Shown: in pieces, positions 25,756 to 34,861 of the stretch
How positions within the stretch are numbered: position 1 is the stretch's first letter
How the letters are laid out: each line of letters starts with the position of its first letter
Assembly (NCBI GenBank): GCA_019752635.1
Contig: JAIELX010000007.1
Span: 1 to 64,000 of the forward strand
Direction of reading: 5' to 3'
DNA: 64,000 nt
Source of the DNA: Candidatus Obscuribacterales bacterium
GTDB lineage: Bacteria > Cyanobacteriota > Vampirovibrionia > Obscuribacterales > Obscuribacteraceae
Made by a program: the position numbers and the translations under genes
The notes under the pieces: generated by a model
What the model was told of the DNA's origin: nothing
Seen by the model: only the letters and a program-made list of their open reading frames with translations
Databases searched by the model: none

Positions 25756-27507
25756 ATGGCAAACGGAACAGAAGGCGGAGTAGCGCAAGCTTTTCGCACC
25801 GGAAACCTTTCCTGTTCACTAGGCTCCTATCGCGACATTGTTATGAAGGAACTTGCCGAACTGCGCAAGAAAGAGTTCGTTGGACGCCTCTGGCGCAAAG
25901 ACGCCTCTCTGTGGACCGGTGCAGACGAAAGCAGCTGGCTGGGCTGGTTGGATATCGTCGCAGAGCAACTACAAAAGACAGATGAGTTCGCGTCCATAGC
26001 CAAAACTGTAAAAGATGCCGGATTCAAATCGGCGGTGCTGCTCGGGATGGGCGGCAGCAGCCTGTGCGTGGAAGTGATGAGAACAACATTCGGTGACCAG
26101 GCCGGTCATCCCAAAATGTTTGTTCTCGACTCCGTCGTTCCTGCTCAGGTTGCAGGCATCAGAAAACAGATCAATCCTTCCGAAACGCTGTTCATTGTTG
26201 CCAGCAAATCTGGTGGCACCACTGAGCCAAACGTTCTATGCCAATACTTCTTCGAAGAGACCCGCAAAGAAGTCGGCGACAAAGCCGGCCAACATTTCAT
26301 CGCCATTACGGACCCGGGCTCCTCAATGGAGCAGCGCGCCAAAGACTGGAAATTTCTCAAAATCTGCTACGGCGTCGCTTCTATCGGCGGACGGTTCTCC
26401 GCGCTATCGCATTTTGGAATGGTCCCAGCGACGGTAATGGGTCTCGACACACACAAGATTCTCACCACAGCCGATACCATGGCAAAAGATTGCAAGGAAA
26501 CAGATCCGGAGAAAAATCCCGGAGTGTTCCTTGGTGCTGTAATGGGCGTACTTGCAAGAGACGCAAAGAAAAATAAAGTAACCATCATCACATCGCCGGG
26601 AGTAGTAAGCCTGGGGACATGGTTGGAGCAGCTCATTGCCGAGAGCACTGGCAAGGACGGCAAGGGATTGATTCCTGTTGCCGGCGAAACAACTGCCACT
26701 CCGGAAGAGTACGGCGATGATCGCCTCTTCGTGCATGTCCGCATAGCTAGCAATGCTTGCGACATTCAGGATCGCAAGGTGGACGTGATCGAACAATCCG
26801 GCCGACCGGTAGTTCGGATTGAACTGAAAGACGTGTATGAGCTCGGCTCTGAATTCTTCCGTTGGGAAGTTGCCACCGCCACAGCCGGTGCCATTATTGG
26901 AATCAATGCTTTCAATCAACCCAATGTTCAAGAGAGCAAAGATTTCACCAAAGATTACCTTAAGAGCTACGAACAAAACGGCTCTCTGCCACAAAACAAG
27001 TTGATTTTGGAAGAAAGCGGCTTCAAAGTTTTTGCAGATGACGAAAACACCAAGCGATACGTACCCACAGGAAAAACAACACTTCCCGAATTGCTGAAGG
27101 CATTCATCGGCTCGCTGGAGCCAGGCGATTACTTTGCCACCAATGCATACATTGACTGCTGCGAAGAACTCGCAGACGTTATCCAAAAGCCCCGCGATCA
27201 AGTAAAGGCGAAACGCAGAGTCGCAACTACAGTTGGTTTCGGACCACGCTTCCTGCATTCGACAGGTCAGTTACACAAGGGCGGACCGAACGCCGGTGTG
27301 TTTCTTCAAATCACCTCGGACGACGCAGAAGATGTTGCCATCCCCGGAGAAAAATACACGTTCGGTGTACTAAAAGAAGCTCAATCTCTAGGCGACTTCA
27401 AAGCGCTGTCGTCGCGCCAGCGCCGATTGATCCGCGTGCATCTGCCGAAAGACGTTAAAGGCGCTTTGACCAAACTGGCAGAAATGCTGTGTGAAGCCAA
27501 TAAGTAG
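25756..27507 (+). CDS. pgi: Glucose-6-phosphate isomerase of the TalPgi type
   Basis: 583 residues. Sugar-phosphate isomerase motifs are LLGMGGSSLCVEVMR, VASKSGGTTEPN for phosphate binding, YGVASIGGRFSALSHFG, and the C-terminal catalytic-loop region HSTGQLHKGGPN. The enzyme interconverts glucose 6-phosphate and fructose 6-phosphate. The sequence type resembles the isomerase half of fused transaldolase-phosphoglucose isomerase proteins rather than E. coli Pgi. Here the transaldolase half is absent: a terminator-proximal gap and the unrelated ylqD gene lie upstream. ATG at 25756 has no strong ribosome site. Confidence 0.9.
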   Translation: MANGTEGGVAQAFRTGNLSCSLGSYRDIVMKELAELRKKEFVGRLWRKDASLWTGADESSWLGWLDIVAEQLQKTDEFASIAKTVKDAGFKSAVLLGMGGSSLCVEVMRTTFGDQAGHPKMFVLDSVVPAQVAGIRKQINPSETLFIVASKSGGTTEPNVLCQYFFEETRKEVGDKAGQHFIAITDPGSSMEQRAKDWKFLKICYGVASIGGRFSALSHFGMVPATVMGLDTHKILTTADTMAKDCKETDPEKNPGVFLGAVMGVLARDAKKNKVTIITSPGVVSLGTWLEQLIAESTGKDGKGLIPVAGETTATPEEYGDDRLFVHVRIASNACDIQDRKVDVIEQSGRPVVRIELKDVYELGSEFFRWEVATATAGAIIGINAFNQPNVQESKDFTKDYLKSYEQNGSLPQNKLILEESGFKVFADDENTKRYVPTGKTTLPELLKAFIGSLEPGDYFATNAYIDCCEELADVIQKPRDQVKAKRRVATTVGFGPRFLHSTGQLHKGGPNAGVFLQITSDDAEDVAIPGEKYTFGVLKEAQSLGDFKALSSRQRRLIRVHLPKDVKGALTKLAEMLCEANK

Positions 27508-27593
27508 TTGGCTCGCTGACTGCCGGCGCGAAGCTCTTGCTGCTGCTACCCGGGAGCGCTGGCTTCCAGCAGGCTTCTCAACCTGACACAACG

Positions 27594-27629
27594 GCGAAGG
27601 CGCATCAACAGCGCCTTCGCTTTTCATTT
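27594..27629 (+). terminator. Rho-independent terminator after pgi
   Basis: GCGAAGGCGC/GCGCCTTCGC, a perfect 10-bp stem with a 7-base loop, is followed by TTTTCATTT. Confidence 0.88.
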
Positions 27630-27637
27630 GTCAGCGC

Positions 27638-27643
27638 TATAAT
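27638..27643 (+). promoter_or_regulatory. -10 box (TATAAT) of the DUF488 gene
   Basis: A consensus TATAAT lies just after the pgi terminator and 21 bases before the next ATG. No good -35 element is visible. Confidence 0.5.
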
Positions 27644-27664
27644 ATTTGCGTCGAGGACCAAATC

Positions 27665-28186
27665 ATGGCAGCAGTTCTCTATACGATCGGGCACTCAAAC
27701 TACGTCTTCGAAGACTTCACCGCGTTGCTTGCACAGCAGCAGATCGAAGTAGTAGTCGACGTGCGCAGCAATCCGTATTCACGATATGCCACTTACTTCA
27801 CCGGTAGCGCCTTGAAGCCGTTGCTGCATGCCGCCGGCTATAAATATCTCTTTCTTGGGAAGGAGATCGGCGGAAAGCCTACAGATCCTCGTTTCCTGGA
27901 CGAAGAGGGTTATGTTGATTACGCACTCGTGGCACAGTCAGATATCTTTCAGGGTGGAATGAATCGCCTTGAAAAAGGCATTCAAAAATATCGAGTAGCA
28001 GCCATGTGCGGCGAGGAAAATCCTGCCGGCTGCCACCGTCGAAACCTAATAGCGAAGGAAGCCACGAGCCGAGGAATCGAAGTGATTCACATCCGAAAAG
28101 GGGGAATACTTCATACCGAAGAAGATCTGCTGCTCGAGGAAAATGGTCCGCCCCCCGAAGCAACGCAGCTAACACTTTTCGGCTAG
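27665..28186 (+). CDS. DUF488-family protein
   Basis: 173 residues. The start LYTIGHSNYVFEDFTALLA, then VVVDVRSNPYSRYATYF and FLGKEIGGKP, match DUF488. MCGEENPAGCHRRNLIA is the conserved Cys/His block near the C-terminus. These small soluble proteins are widespread. Their activity is not established, although the Cys-rich motif suggests metal or redox chemistry. Its promoter follows the pgi terminator, so it is transcribed separately from pgi. GAGG lies upstream of the ATG. Confidence 0.88.
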   Translation: MAAVLYTIGHSNYVFEDFTALLAQQQIEVVVDVRSNPYSRYATYFTGSALKPLLHAAGYKYLFLGKEIGGKPTDPRFLDEEGYVDYALVAQSDIFQGGMNRLEKGIQKYRVAAMCGEENPAGCHRRNLIAKEATSRGIEVIHIRKGGILHTEEDLLLEENGPPPEATQLTLFG

Positions 28187-28284
28187 TTCCCAGAGAGAAA
28201 ATCCTCATCATGCACATCGAGAACGGCGACGGAGCCTTGCCGTGGGTGAAAATCGAAACCTCTCAAACACAAGGTAGATAAAGT

Positions 28285-28290
28285 TATAAT
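28285..28290 (+). promoter_or_regulatory. -10 box (TATAAT) directly before the next start codon
   Basis: A consensus TATAAT ends 6 bases before the ATG at 28297. If used, transcription would begin at or next to the start codon and give a leaderless mRNA. The gene lacks a ribosome binding site, which fits. No clear -35 is visible. Confidence 0.4.
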
Positions 28291-28296
28291 TGCCTT

Positions 28297-28929
28297 ATGC
28301 GAGTCTTCAAAGAAAACCAGCGCTGGTCGGTTTCTCCCTTCGAGGAAAGGATTGACAATTTACTCTGGGTCATGACCGGCGCATTTCGTCCAGAAGATCT
28401 CGCTGTCTTCGCGATCCGCCGACATGGATTCGGATCTGATAGCGGAACTTTGTCGTATCCGGAAGATCTTGATCCAGGAGAAGTGATACCACCGATGGGT
28501 CATATCGTGGTGTCCATTCCCCCTTACGATGATGCCAGAACATTCTTCGTTTCCGAATCTGAATATCTGGAGGTCCTCGCGGCTTATTGCGAGGCCCAAG
28601 GGCTGCCAGAAGAAAGAGACTTAGTCACAGAGTTCCGACGAGATCAGAGCATCGAGGACAACCTACCAGTAAGAAATGCAGCCAGGTGCATCGCAGACTT
28701 TCAAAAACTTTTGCCTCTGTTGGAGGCGCGCGGTTGGACGCGAGGACCGGAAATGATTCGGTCCAAGGGCGGGCTCGCATTCACAACACAATACGACAGG
28801 CCGCTCAAAGGACTTCTTTCCATCACCAGGCGCTCCCTTCAAACACACGCGAACGAAAATCCCGAATGGGTGGCCGATCATCACTCCTTGCTTTCCGCTC
28901 TGGAAGAACTGTTGGAATCAATGGACTAG
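28297..28929 (+). CDS. Hypothetical soluble protein
   Basis: 210 residues, no signal peptide or membrane segment. Features include PFEERIDNLLWVMTGAFRPE, a Pro-rich stretch with VSIPPYDDARTFFVSESEY, and a helical C-terminus. The composition is that of a normal cytoplasmic protein. I do not recognise a family. It is expressed in the same direction as the DUF488 gene 110 bases upstream, but a TATAAT right before its ATG suggests its own promoter. A bidirectional terminator follows. Confidence 0.7.
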   Translation: MRVFKENQRWSVSPFEERIDNLLWVMTGAFRPEDLAVFAIRRHGFGSDSGTLSYPEDLDPGEVIPPMGHIVVSIPPYDDARTFFVSESEYLEVLAAYCEAQGLPEERDLVTEFRRDQSIEDNLPVRNAARCIADFQKLLPLLEARGWTRGPEMIRSKGGLAFTTQYDRPLKGLLSITRRSLQTHANENPEWVADHHSLLSALEELLESMD

Positions 28930-28938
28930 AAGCAGACT

Positions 28939-28984
28939 CAAAGAACAAGGGGAGGAGGCTTAGGTCTTCTCCCCTTATTCTTTG
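28939..28984. terminator. Bidirectional terminator between convergent genes
   Basis: A 19-bp near-perfect stem from CAAAGAACAAGGGGAGGAG to CTTCTCCCCTTATTCTTTG with an 8-base loop. T-rich on the exit side of each strand within the stem base. It sits between the hypothetical gene and the aldehyde dehydrogenase gene. Confidence 0.8.
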
Positions 28985-29034
28985 AATCGCAGTTAGCCGC
29001 CACCGGCTCGTGCAGACGTAGTACAGCGCAAGCC

Positions 29035-30624
29035 CTAGATCTTTTCGGTGACTACTTTGCCTTGTGTGAAAAGGAATAAGTAGTCCGGTCCGCCAGCTTT
29101 CGAGTCCGTGCCGCTCATGTTGAAGCCGCCGAACGGATGAACTCCGACCAATGCTCCAGTGCACTTTCTGTTGAGATACAGATTTCCACAATGGAAGTCT
29201 TCCGCAGCTTGATCAAGCTTTTCTCGGCTATTGGTATAAGCGGCGCCGGTCAAACCGAATTCTGTATTATTGGCAATCGCAAGCGCATCATCCCAGCTCT
29301 CGGCCTTGATCATCGCCAGAACCGGTCCGAAGATTTCTTCCTGTGCAATGCGAGCGGTCGGGCTCACATCGGCAATGATCGTTGGTTCAATGAAGAAGCC
29401 CTTCTCAGCGGTTTCTTTCACTTTGCCGCCAGCTAGAAGACGTCCTTCTTTCTTGCCAATCTCAATGTACTCAAGAATGCCTTCAAACGCCGACTTGGAA
29501 GCAACAGGTCCCATATTGGTGCCGCGATCTTCCGGAGTGTTGACGATGAGCTTGTTTGTGCGCTCAACAACTTTTTCCACAACTTGGTCGTACACATCTT
29601 TGTGAATGATCGCACGTGAACAAGCCGAACACTTCTGCCCGCTGAATCCATAAGCAGCAGCTACGATTCCGTCGGCAGCAACATCGAGATTGGTGTCCTT
29701 GTCGACTATGATCGAATCCTTGCCGCCCATCTCAGCTACCACACGCTTGATCCAGAGTTGCCCCTTCGGCGTTTTGGCAGCCAATTCATTAATGTGCAAA
29801 CCAACTTCCTTCGAACCGGTGAATGCGATAAAGCGAGTCTTCGGATGTCCAACAAGGTAATCACCGACGGCGGCTCCCGGTCCCGGCACGAAGTTCAGAA
29901 CGCCCTTAGGCAGTCCAACTTCTTCCATGATTTTGATGAACTGATAGGCAATCGCGGGCGTGTCGCTCGACGGCTTCAGAACAACGGTGTTACCCGAAAC
30001 AATGGCGGCGGTAGTCATGCCAACAAGAATGGCCAGAGGGAAGTTCCATGGTGGAATAACAATACCGACACCCAGCGGGATGTAGCGAAGAACGTTCTTT
30101 TCGCCTTCGACCGGCACTAGCGGCGCGGGGTTCGCTAATCGGAGCATTTCACGGCCATAGTACTCACAAAAATCAATCGCTTCGGCAACGTCGGCATCTG
30201 CTTCGGCCCAGTTCTTGCCGATTTCCAGAATCAGCCAAGCAGCCAATTCGTACTTGCGATCTTGCATGATCTTCGACGCTTTGAACAAGTATTGTGCGCG
30301 ATCCTCCGGCGCCACTTTCTTCCATGATTCAAATGCAATTAGAGCCGATTGCATTGCCTTCTCGGCATGATCCTTGGTGGCTTTTGAAAACTTGCCGATC
30401 ACTTCGCCAGGTGCGGAAGGATTGGTAGAAACGATCCAGTCGGTGGTTTCTATTTTTTCACCGTTTATTACAAGTGGGTACTGACGCCCCAATTGTCCAC
30501 GAACGGTTTTGAGCGCTTCCTTCATAACCTTTTCGTTTTCCGGTTTGGAAAAATCGGTGAAAGGCTCATTGCGAAACACTGGAAGGGCCCCCATTTGGAC
30601 TTCTTGCTGCACGGTGGTCGGCAT
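29035..30624 (-). CDS. L-glutamate gamma-semialdehyde (P5C) dehydrogenase
   Basis: 529 residues from the ATG at 30624, with GGAGA upstream; a longer frame to 30663 has no support. Aldehyde dehydrogenase motifs are PPWNFPLAILVGM, GNTVVLKPSSDTPAIA, FTGSKEVG, the catalytic Glu in VAEMGGKDSIIV, and the catalytic Cys in FSGQKCSACSRAI. The size and the QKCSACSR signature are those of RocA/PruA enzymes, which oxidise P5C semialdehyde to glutamate with NAD in proline or arginine catabolism. No proline dehydrogenase is adjacent. Confidence 0.9.
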   Translation of the reverse strand: MPTTVQQEVQMGALPVFRNEPFTDFSKPENEKVMKEALKTVRGQLGRQYPLVINGEKIETTDWIVSTNPSAPGEVIGKFSKATKDHAEKAMQSALIAFESWKKVAPEDRAQYLFKASKIMQDRKYELAAWLILEIGKNWAEADADVAEAIDFCEYYGREMLRLANPAPLVPVEGEKNVLRYIPLGVGIVIPPWNFPLAILVGMTTAAIVSGNTVVLKPSSDTPAIAYQFIKIMEEVGLPKGVLNFVPGPGAAVGDYLVGHPKTRFIAFTGSKEVGLHINELAAKTPKGQLWIKRVVAEMGGKDSIIVDKDTNLDVAADGIVAAAYGFSGQKCSACSRAIIHKDVYDQVVEKVVERTNKLIVNTPEDRGTNMGPVASKSAFEGILEYIEIGKKEGRLLAGGKVKETAEKGFFIEPTIIADVSPTARIAQEEIFGPVLAMIKAESWDDALAIANNTEFGLTGAAYTNSREKLDQAAEDFHCGNLYLNRKCTGALVGVHPFGGFNMSGTDSKAGGPDYLFLFTQGKVVTEKI

Positions 30625-30869
30625 AGTTATTCTCCCGCAAATGCGAACGTCACCCATTATCAAGCCAACTTGGGGGATGACCGATTCCTTTTATCTTTTT
30701 GAAACCTGTTCCGTAAGAATTGTCAGTAATTGGCGAAGCTAGGATTTTTTTAACGCATATTAGGAGTAGCAGCACACGTCGCTCAGCGTTTGTTATTCTT
30801 CGCTTGTGGTGGCGATCGCGCTGTGATTTATCGCGTACAGGCCAGCGCAAGAACAGGGGAGGACAAGTC

Positions 30870-31682
30870 ATGAAGCAGTATCACGACCTCATCCGACAGA
30901 TACTCGAGCATGGCGAAACTCGAGAAGACCGCACCGGAACAGGCACGCTTTCACTTTTTGGCATGCAAGCAAAGTATGACCTTCGCGACGGCTTCCCCCT
31001 GCTCACCACGAAAAAGGTCTTGTTTACAGCGGTTGTTAGGGAGCTGCTCTGGTTCCTGCGCGGCTCGACCAATATCAATGACGATTTGACGCAGCACACC
31101 CCAATCTGGGATGCATGGGCAAAGGAAAACGGTGAACTGGGACCGATTTACGGCTATCAATGGCGCCAGTGGCCCAAATACATCCAGGTCGACTCCGGAC
31201 TTTACAAGCAAGAGCACGTCGATCAAATCGGATGGTTGCTCAACGAGATCAAGACGAATCCCTGCTCGCGACGGCTAATTGTCAGCGCCTGGAACGTAGC
31301 AGATATCGATCAAATGGCTTTGCCGCCTTGCCATCTGCTGTTTCAGTTCTATGTTATAAACGGCCGCCTCGATTGTCAGCTCTATCAACGCTCAGCCGAC
31401 ATGGCACTGGGAGTGCCTTTCAACATCGCAAGTTATGCCTTGCTGATGATGATGATCGCAAATGAATGTGAGCTCACGCCCGGCATTCTGACTCACACCC
31501 TCGGTGATGCTCACATCTATTCGAATCATATAGACGGATTGAAGAAACAACTGGAACGCGAGCCGCGTCCGCTACCATTGGTCACTATTGCAAAGAAACC
31601 GGTCCTTGAACTGCAGTTCGAGGATTTCGAACTTCGCAATTACGATCCGCATCCATTTATCAAATTCCCCGTGGCGGTCTAG
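30870..31682 (+). CDS. thyA: Thymidylate synthase
   Basis: 270 residues from the ATG at 30870, preceded by GGGGAGG. ThyA landmarks are [33 protein letters not shown], the active-site Cys in [33 protein letters not shown], and [10 protein letters not shown]. It methylates dUMP to dTMP using methylenetetrahydrofolate and releases dihydrofolate, which the next gene product recycles. The two genes are 4 bases apart. The longer frame from 30720 overlaps the promoter region of the divergent gene and lacks family sequence. Confidence 0.97.
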   Translation: MKQYHDLIRQILEHGETREDRTGTGTLSLFGMQAKYDLRDGFPLLTTKKVLFTAVVRELLWFLRGSTNINDDLTQHTPIWDAWAKENGELGPIYGYQWRQWPKYIQVDSGLYKQEHVDQIGWLLNEIKTNPCSRRLIVSAWNVADIDQMALPPCHLLFQFYVINGRLDCQLYQRSADMALGVPFNIASYALLMMMIANECELTPGILTHTLGDAHIYSNHIDGLKKQLEREPRPLPLVTIAKKPVLELQFEDFELRNYDPHPFIKFPVAV

Positions 31683-31686
31683 CACA

Positions 31687-32220
31687 ATGGACTTCGACAT
31701 TATCGTAGCGATGGACGCCGAACGCGGCATTGGTAAAAACGAGGCCATTCCGTGGCGATTGTCCGAAGACATGCGCTTCTTCCGCAAAGTAACCAGCAGT
31801 GCACCAGACGGCAAAATGAATGCAGTAATCATGGGCAGAAAGACCTGGGATTCACTGCCTGCAAAATCACGACCGTTGAAGGATCGCCTGAACATTGTTA
31901 TGAGTCGATCGGCAATGGAACTGCCGCGAGGGGTGTTTCATGCAACCTCGCTGGAACAAGCGCTCGATATTGCCGCAAAACATGCTGCCCACAACTGTTT
32001 CGTCCTCGGTGGCGCTCAAATTTACGCAGAGGCATTGCAACATCAGCGCTTGCGAACGATTTTCTTGACCCAACTTGACCAGTCTTTTCAGTGTGATGTT
32101 TTCTTTCCTGCAACCCGAGAGCTGGAGCTAGTCGAAAGCTCCGCCACGCAAACAGAAGGTGCAATTGAATTTCGCTATCAAACTTTTAAACCCGCAGCCT
32201 CCGTTGCAAGATCCTCGTAA
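31687..32220 (+). CDS. folA: Dihydrofolate reductase
   Basis: 177 residues from the ATG at 31687, four bases after the thyA stop. Motifs are IVAMDAERGIGKNEAIPWRL with the catalytic acid region SEDMRFF, VIMGRKTWDSLP, LNIVMSR, and FVLGGAQIYAEAL. The enzyme reduces the dihydrofolate made by ThyA back to tetrahydrofolate with NADPH. thyA-folA is a classic operon. Alternative upstream frame from 31588 runs inside thyA. Confidence 0.96.
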   Translation: MDFDIIVAMDAERGIGKNEAIPWRLSEDMRFFRKVTSSAPDGKMNAVIMGRKTWDSLPAKSRPLKDRLNIVMSRSAMELPRGVFHATSLEQALDIAAKHAAHNCFVLGGAQIYAEALQHQRLRTIFLTQLDQSFQCDVFFPATRELELVESSATQTEGAIEFRYQTFKPAASVARSS

Positions 32221-32280
32221 GTCAACAGACCGTTTGGCGACGCAAGTGCGAACAGGTACAATCTAAAGCAACCAGAGGCT

Positions 32281-32703
32281 GTGTGTGTGTCTAAATCCGT
32301 TCCTTTTGTTCTATCCGCATTACTGATGTCGTCTCTGCTTTTCGGGAGCGGTCCGGCGTCATGCGCGCCGCCGCCGCCGCAAAAGGCTGATATCAAACGC
32401 GGCGCGGAGCTTTTCGATAAGAACACATGCTCTCAGTGCCATTTGCATGGCAGTAACATGATCGAACCGACAAAGCCGTTAAAGGGTCCGGGATTCGCGA
32501 AGAAGTTTCCGAGGGACGAACAGATTGCAGCTATAGTGCGCAAAGGGGTGCCCGGAACAGGCATGCCTTCAACCGGTAAAGACATGCTGAGCGATCGCGA
32601 GCTTTGCGATATCATTGCCTATATTCGCAGCCTTACCCCTGCAACGGCCGGTGCGCCTGCGAACAGGAAGAAGGCGACAGCGAAACAACTCAACAGTCCG
32701 TGA
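32281..32703 (+). CDS. Small secreted c-type cytochrome
   Basis: 140 residues. The start region GTGTGTGTG offers GTG at 32281 or 32287, and AGAGG upstream suits either. A signal peptide (VPFVLSALLMSSLLFG) ends near residue 29. The single haem motif is CSQCH near residue 52, with a likely distal Met in GVPGTGMPSTG and DRELCDIIAYIRSL as the C-terminal helix, as in class I c6/c553-like cytochromes. The C-terminus is Lys-rich. It would be matured by the Ccs1/CcsA system at 17725-20124 and act as a small electron carrier outside the inner membrane. Confidence 0.9.
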   Translation: MCVSKSVPFVLSALLMSSLLFGSGPASCAPPPPQKADIKRGAELFDKNTCSQCHLHGSNMIEPTKPLKGPGFAKKFPRDEQIAAIVRKGVPGTGMPSTGKDMLSDRELCDIIAYIRSLTPATAGAPANRKKATAKQLNSP

Positions 32704-32730
32704 ATCGCTGACAAAGGAACACGAACCGGC

Positions 32731-33321
32731 TTGAAATATCCGAAGCTGACACCGGAGATGCTAATACGAGCATATTCCATGGGCATCTTCCCCATGGGAG
32801 ACAGCCGCGATCCGGATGGTCCGATCAGGTGGTACGCACCGGATCCCCGATGCATTTTCGACCTGACTAACTTTCACATTCCCAAGCGATTAGCACGCAC
32901 GTATCGCTCCGGCAGATTCGAGTTGAAAGTAAACTCCAACTGGCAAAAAGTGATGCGCGCCTGTGCCGACCGCGCAGATACATGGATCACTGAAGAAATT
33001 TTCAGCGTATACACGGCACTGCACAGGCAAGGTCTGGCGCACTCCGTCGAGGCGTACTGCAACGGAGAACTTGCAGGCGGTTTGTATGGGGTAAGCCTGG
33101 GCGGCGCCTTTATGGGCGAGTCCATGTTTCATACCGTCACGGACGCTTCGAAAGTCGCGTTAATCTTTCTGGTCGAACGTATGAATGAACGTGGCTTTAG
33201 CCTTCTCGATTGCCAGTTTATGACAGGACACCTCAGCACGTTCGGTGCCGTTGAAATCTCGCACGAACAATACATTCAACGCCTCAATCGTGCCCTGCTT
33301 CAAGACTGTACATTTGATTGA
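32731..33321 (+). CDS. aat: Leucyl/phenylalanyl-tRNA-protein transferase
   Basis: 196 residues from a TTG at 32731. This start gives the usual N-terminus (TPEMLIRAYSMGIFPMGD). AAAGGAAC lies 12 bases upstream. Family motifs are RWYAPDPRCIFDL, SGRFELKVN, TWITEEIFSVYTALHRQGLA, GLYGVSLGGAFMGESMFH and LLDCQFMTGHLSTFGA. The enzyme moves Leu or Phe from tRNA to N-terminal Lys/Arg of proteins, marking them for ClpAP-type degradation. It is convergent with the YceI gene, 18 bases apart. Confidence 0.94.
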   Translation: MKYPKLTPEMLIRAYSMGIFPMGDSRDPDGPIRWYAPDPRCIFDLTNFHIPKRLARTYRSGRFELKVNSNWQKVMRACADRADTWITEEIFSVYTALHRQGLAHSVEAYCNGELAGGLYGVSLGGAFMGESMFHTVTDASKVALIFLVERMNERGFSLLDCQFMTGHLSTFGAVEISHEQYIQRLNRALLQDCTFD

Positions 33322-33339
33322 CTGATTGATGAGAGTCGT

Positions 33340-34011
33340 TTACTTGGCCGCGGACTTTGCGTGAGCCGTTGCGGCAACTGTTACGAACACTGTGTCAGCC
33401 AACTTCTGAAAAACGATTTGGGGTCGTTGAATCGAATGATCAGCGAAAGCTACGGGAAAAGTTGTTTTGATGTGCAACAAGTCGCACCCGGGCGCTTTTG
33501 CCGGAGAAGTCGGTGCATTCGCTTCGGTCTGCGGACACTTCTTTGAGTAACGAACTTCAACAGTTACTTTCTTGCTCACGGTTTTGCCGTGAACACTAAA
33601 ATCGCCGGTGCCAGTAAGCTTGACAGTCTGCCCCTCTTTCAACTGCTTGGGCGGATTATCCAGTTTCTTCAAAACGAAAGTTGCGGTTGGATACTTTTTC
33701 GTTTCCAAAAAATTGTCGCGCATGTGCTCGTTGCGAAGGGAAATGCCGGTATCAATACTGGCAAGATCAACGTCGAAACTGGCCTGAACCGGCTTAGTCA
33801 AGTCCAGCGAATCGTCAACGGTCACTTTACCGGTAACACCACTGGTCTTCCCGACAATCAGCTCTACAGGTGCATCGGAAGTGAAGCTAACAACGTCGCG
33901 CTTCATTTTGTCGCCGACTTCAAAAGTTCTTGGTGCAGCTTGCGTCGAAGCTGACGAGAGAACAACCGCCGCTATTGAAAAAACAAGCGAGCGGGAGATC
34001 ATATGATTCAT
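33340..34011 (-). CDS. YceI-family secreted protein, last gene of the MNIO cluster
   Basis: 223 residues with a signal peptide (ISRSLVFSIAAVVLSSASTQA, cut near residue 25). The YceI lipocalin-like pattern is present: DAPVELIVGKTSGVTGKVTV, ASFDVDLASIDTGISLRNEHM, FLETKKYPTATFVLKKL and GDFSVHGKTVSKKVTVEV. YceI proteins bind polyisoprenoid or other lipidic ligands in the periplasm. AAAGGAC precedes the ATG and the gap to the DUF2063 gene is only 4 bases, so it belongs to the same operon. Two Cys near the C-terminus (SKKCPQ, PGCDLLH) are unusual extras. Confidence 0.88.
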   Translation of the reverse strand: MNHMISRSLVFSIAAVVLSSASTQAAPRTFEVGDKMKRDVVSFTSDAPVELIVGKTSGVTGKVTVDDSLDLTKPVQASFDVDLASIDTGISLRNEHMRDNFLETKKYPTATFVLKKLDNPPKQLKEGQTVKLTGTGDFSVHGKTVSKKVTVEVRYSKKCPQTEANAPTSPAKAPGCDLLHIKTTFPVAFADHSIQRPQIVFQKLADTVFVTVAATAHAKSAAK

Positions 34012-34015
34012 GTTT

Positions 34016-34861
34016 CTAGTCCTTTCGTTGCGATCCCGTGAACAGGAATGCCGTTTGCAAGTCCTCGATCAATTGCAGAAAATCAAGCACTGCTTGATCG
34101 GGAGTGAGTTCAGGCGTTAATGATACAGCAAGCTTGAGCAGACTTTGATAATCAGCGCCCTCTTCTTGAACAGCCTTGACTAGACCGGCAGCGGCTCGGC
34201 CCAACTCGAGAAAGCGAATACGATGAGACTCAGGATCGCGAAAGATAGCGACAAATGTTTCTTTCGGAGGCATCTTACGACGAACTTTCCGCCCGCCTTC
34301 CATCCGTACGGCGATCTCTGCGATGGGATACCGATACTGACGAATAATCAGCGTCGAGTTGAGGATAGGCGCGAGCGTCAAGATCTGCTCAGGGCTAGTG
34401 ATGGCAGTGGCATCACCGCGCACGATTGAACGGCCGTCCTGAATCTTCTCAAGCTCCATCCATTCGTAATCAGCGAGCTCATGCAGAAAGGGGAAAACCG
34501 CCAAATGCTTCTGACCGTACTTAACGAGAAACTCGCTGAAGTGGCGACAAATTCTGTTTAAGTTGTAGTGGTCAGGCGGGTAGCGAAGCAAATATTCTTC
34601 CACCACGTCGTCCCATTCATTGCCGAGTAGCTTTGAGCAATATGGAAAGATGGAGTCCATTACATCGTGATGACCAAAGTTGATCATGCGTCCGTAAAGA
34701 GCAACACCTTTGTGGTCAGCGGCTTTGATGACTTCTTGATCGATGACTTTCACAACCTCGGGGGCAGTCGCAGGATCGGCGCCGGCTGCCAACCATTGCC
34801 TGGCGTCACTGTTAGTCCAAAAGGTGCTGATTGTTTTTTCAATATCACGCAGAGAGGACAC
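34016..34861 (-). CDS. DUF2063-type partner protein of the MNIO enzyme (HvfC/BufC-like)
   Basis: 281 residues from a GTG at 34861, giving the typical start MSSLRDIEKTISTFW and having GGGAGAG 6 bases upstream. It overlaps the end of the MNIO gene by 17 bases, which suggests translational coupling. The N-terminal half is helical (DUF2063-like). The C-terminal half holds HFSEFLVKYGQKHLAVFPFLHELADYEW in two parts, as in partner proteins that recognise the leader of the precursor and help the MNIO enzyme. The family call rests on position and pattern; similarity is moderate. The frame continues upstream inside the MNIO gene, but that part is a shadow. Confidence 0.8.
   Translation of the reverse strand: MSSLRDIEKTISTFWTNSDARQWLAAGADPATAPEVVKVIDQEVIKAADHKGVALYGRMINFGHHDVMDSIFPYCSKLLGNEWDDVVEEYLLRYPPDHYNLNRICRHFSEFLVKYGQKHLAVFPFLHELADYEWMELEKIQDGRSIVRGDATAITSPEQILTLAPILNSTLIIRQYRYPIAEIAVRMEGGRKVRRKMPPKETFVAIFRDPESHRIRFLELGRAAAGLVKAVQEEGADYQSLLKLAVSLTPELTPDQAVLDFLQLIEDLQTAFLFTGSQRKD

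Noticed and set aside
26404..27258. 284-residue minus-strand frame inside pgi
   Set aside because: It is antisense to a conserved enzyme, Cys-rich without motif, and has no ribosome binding site.
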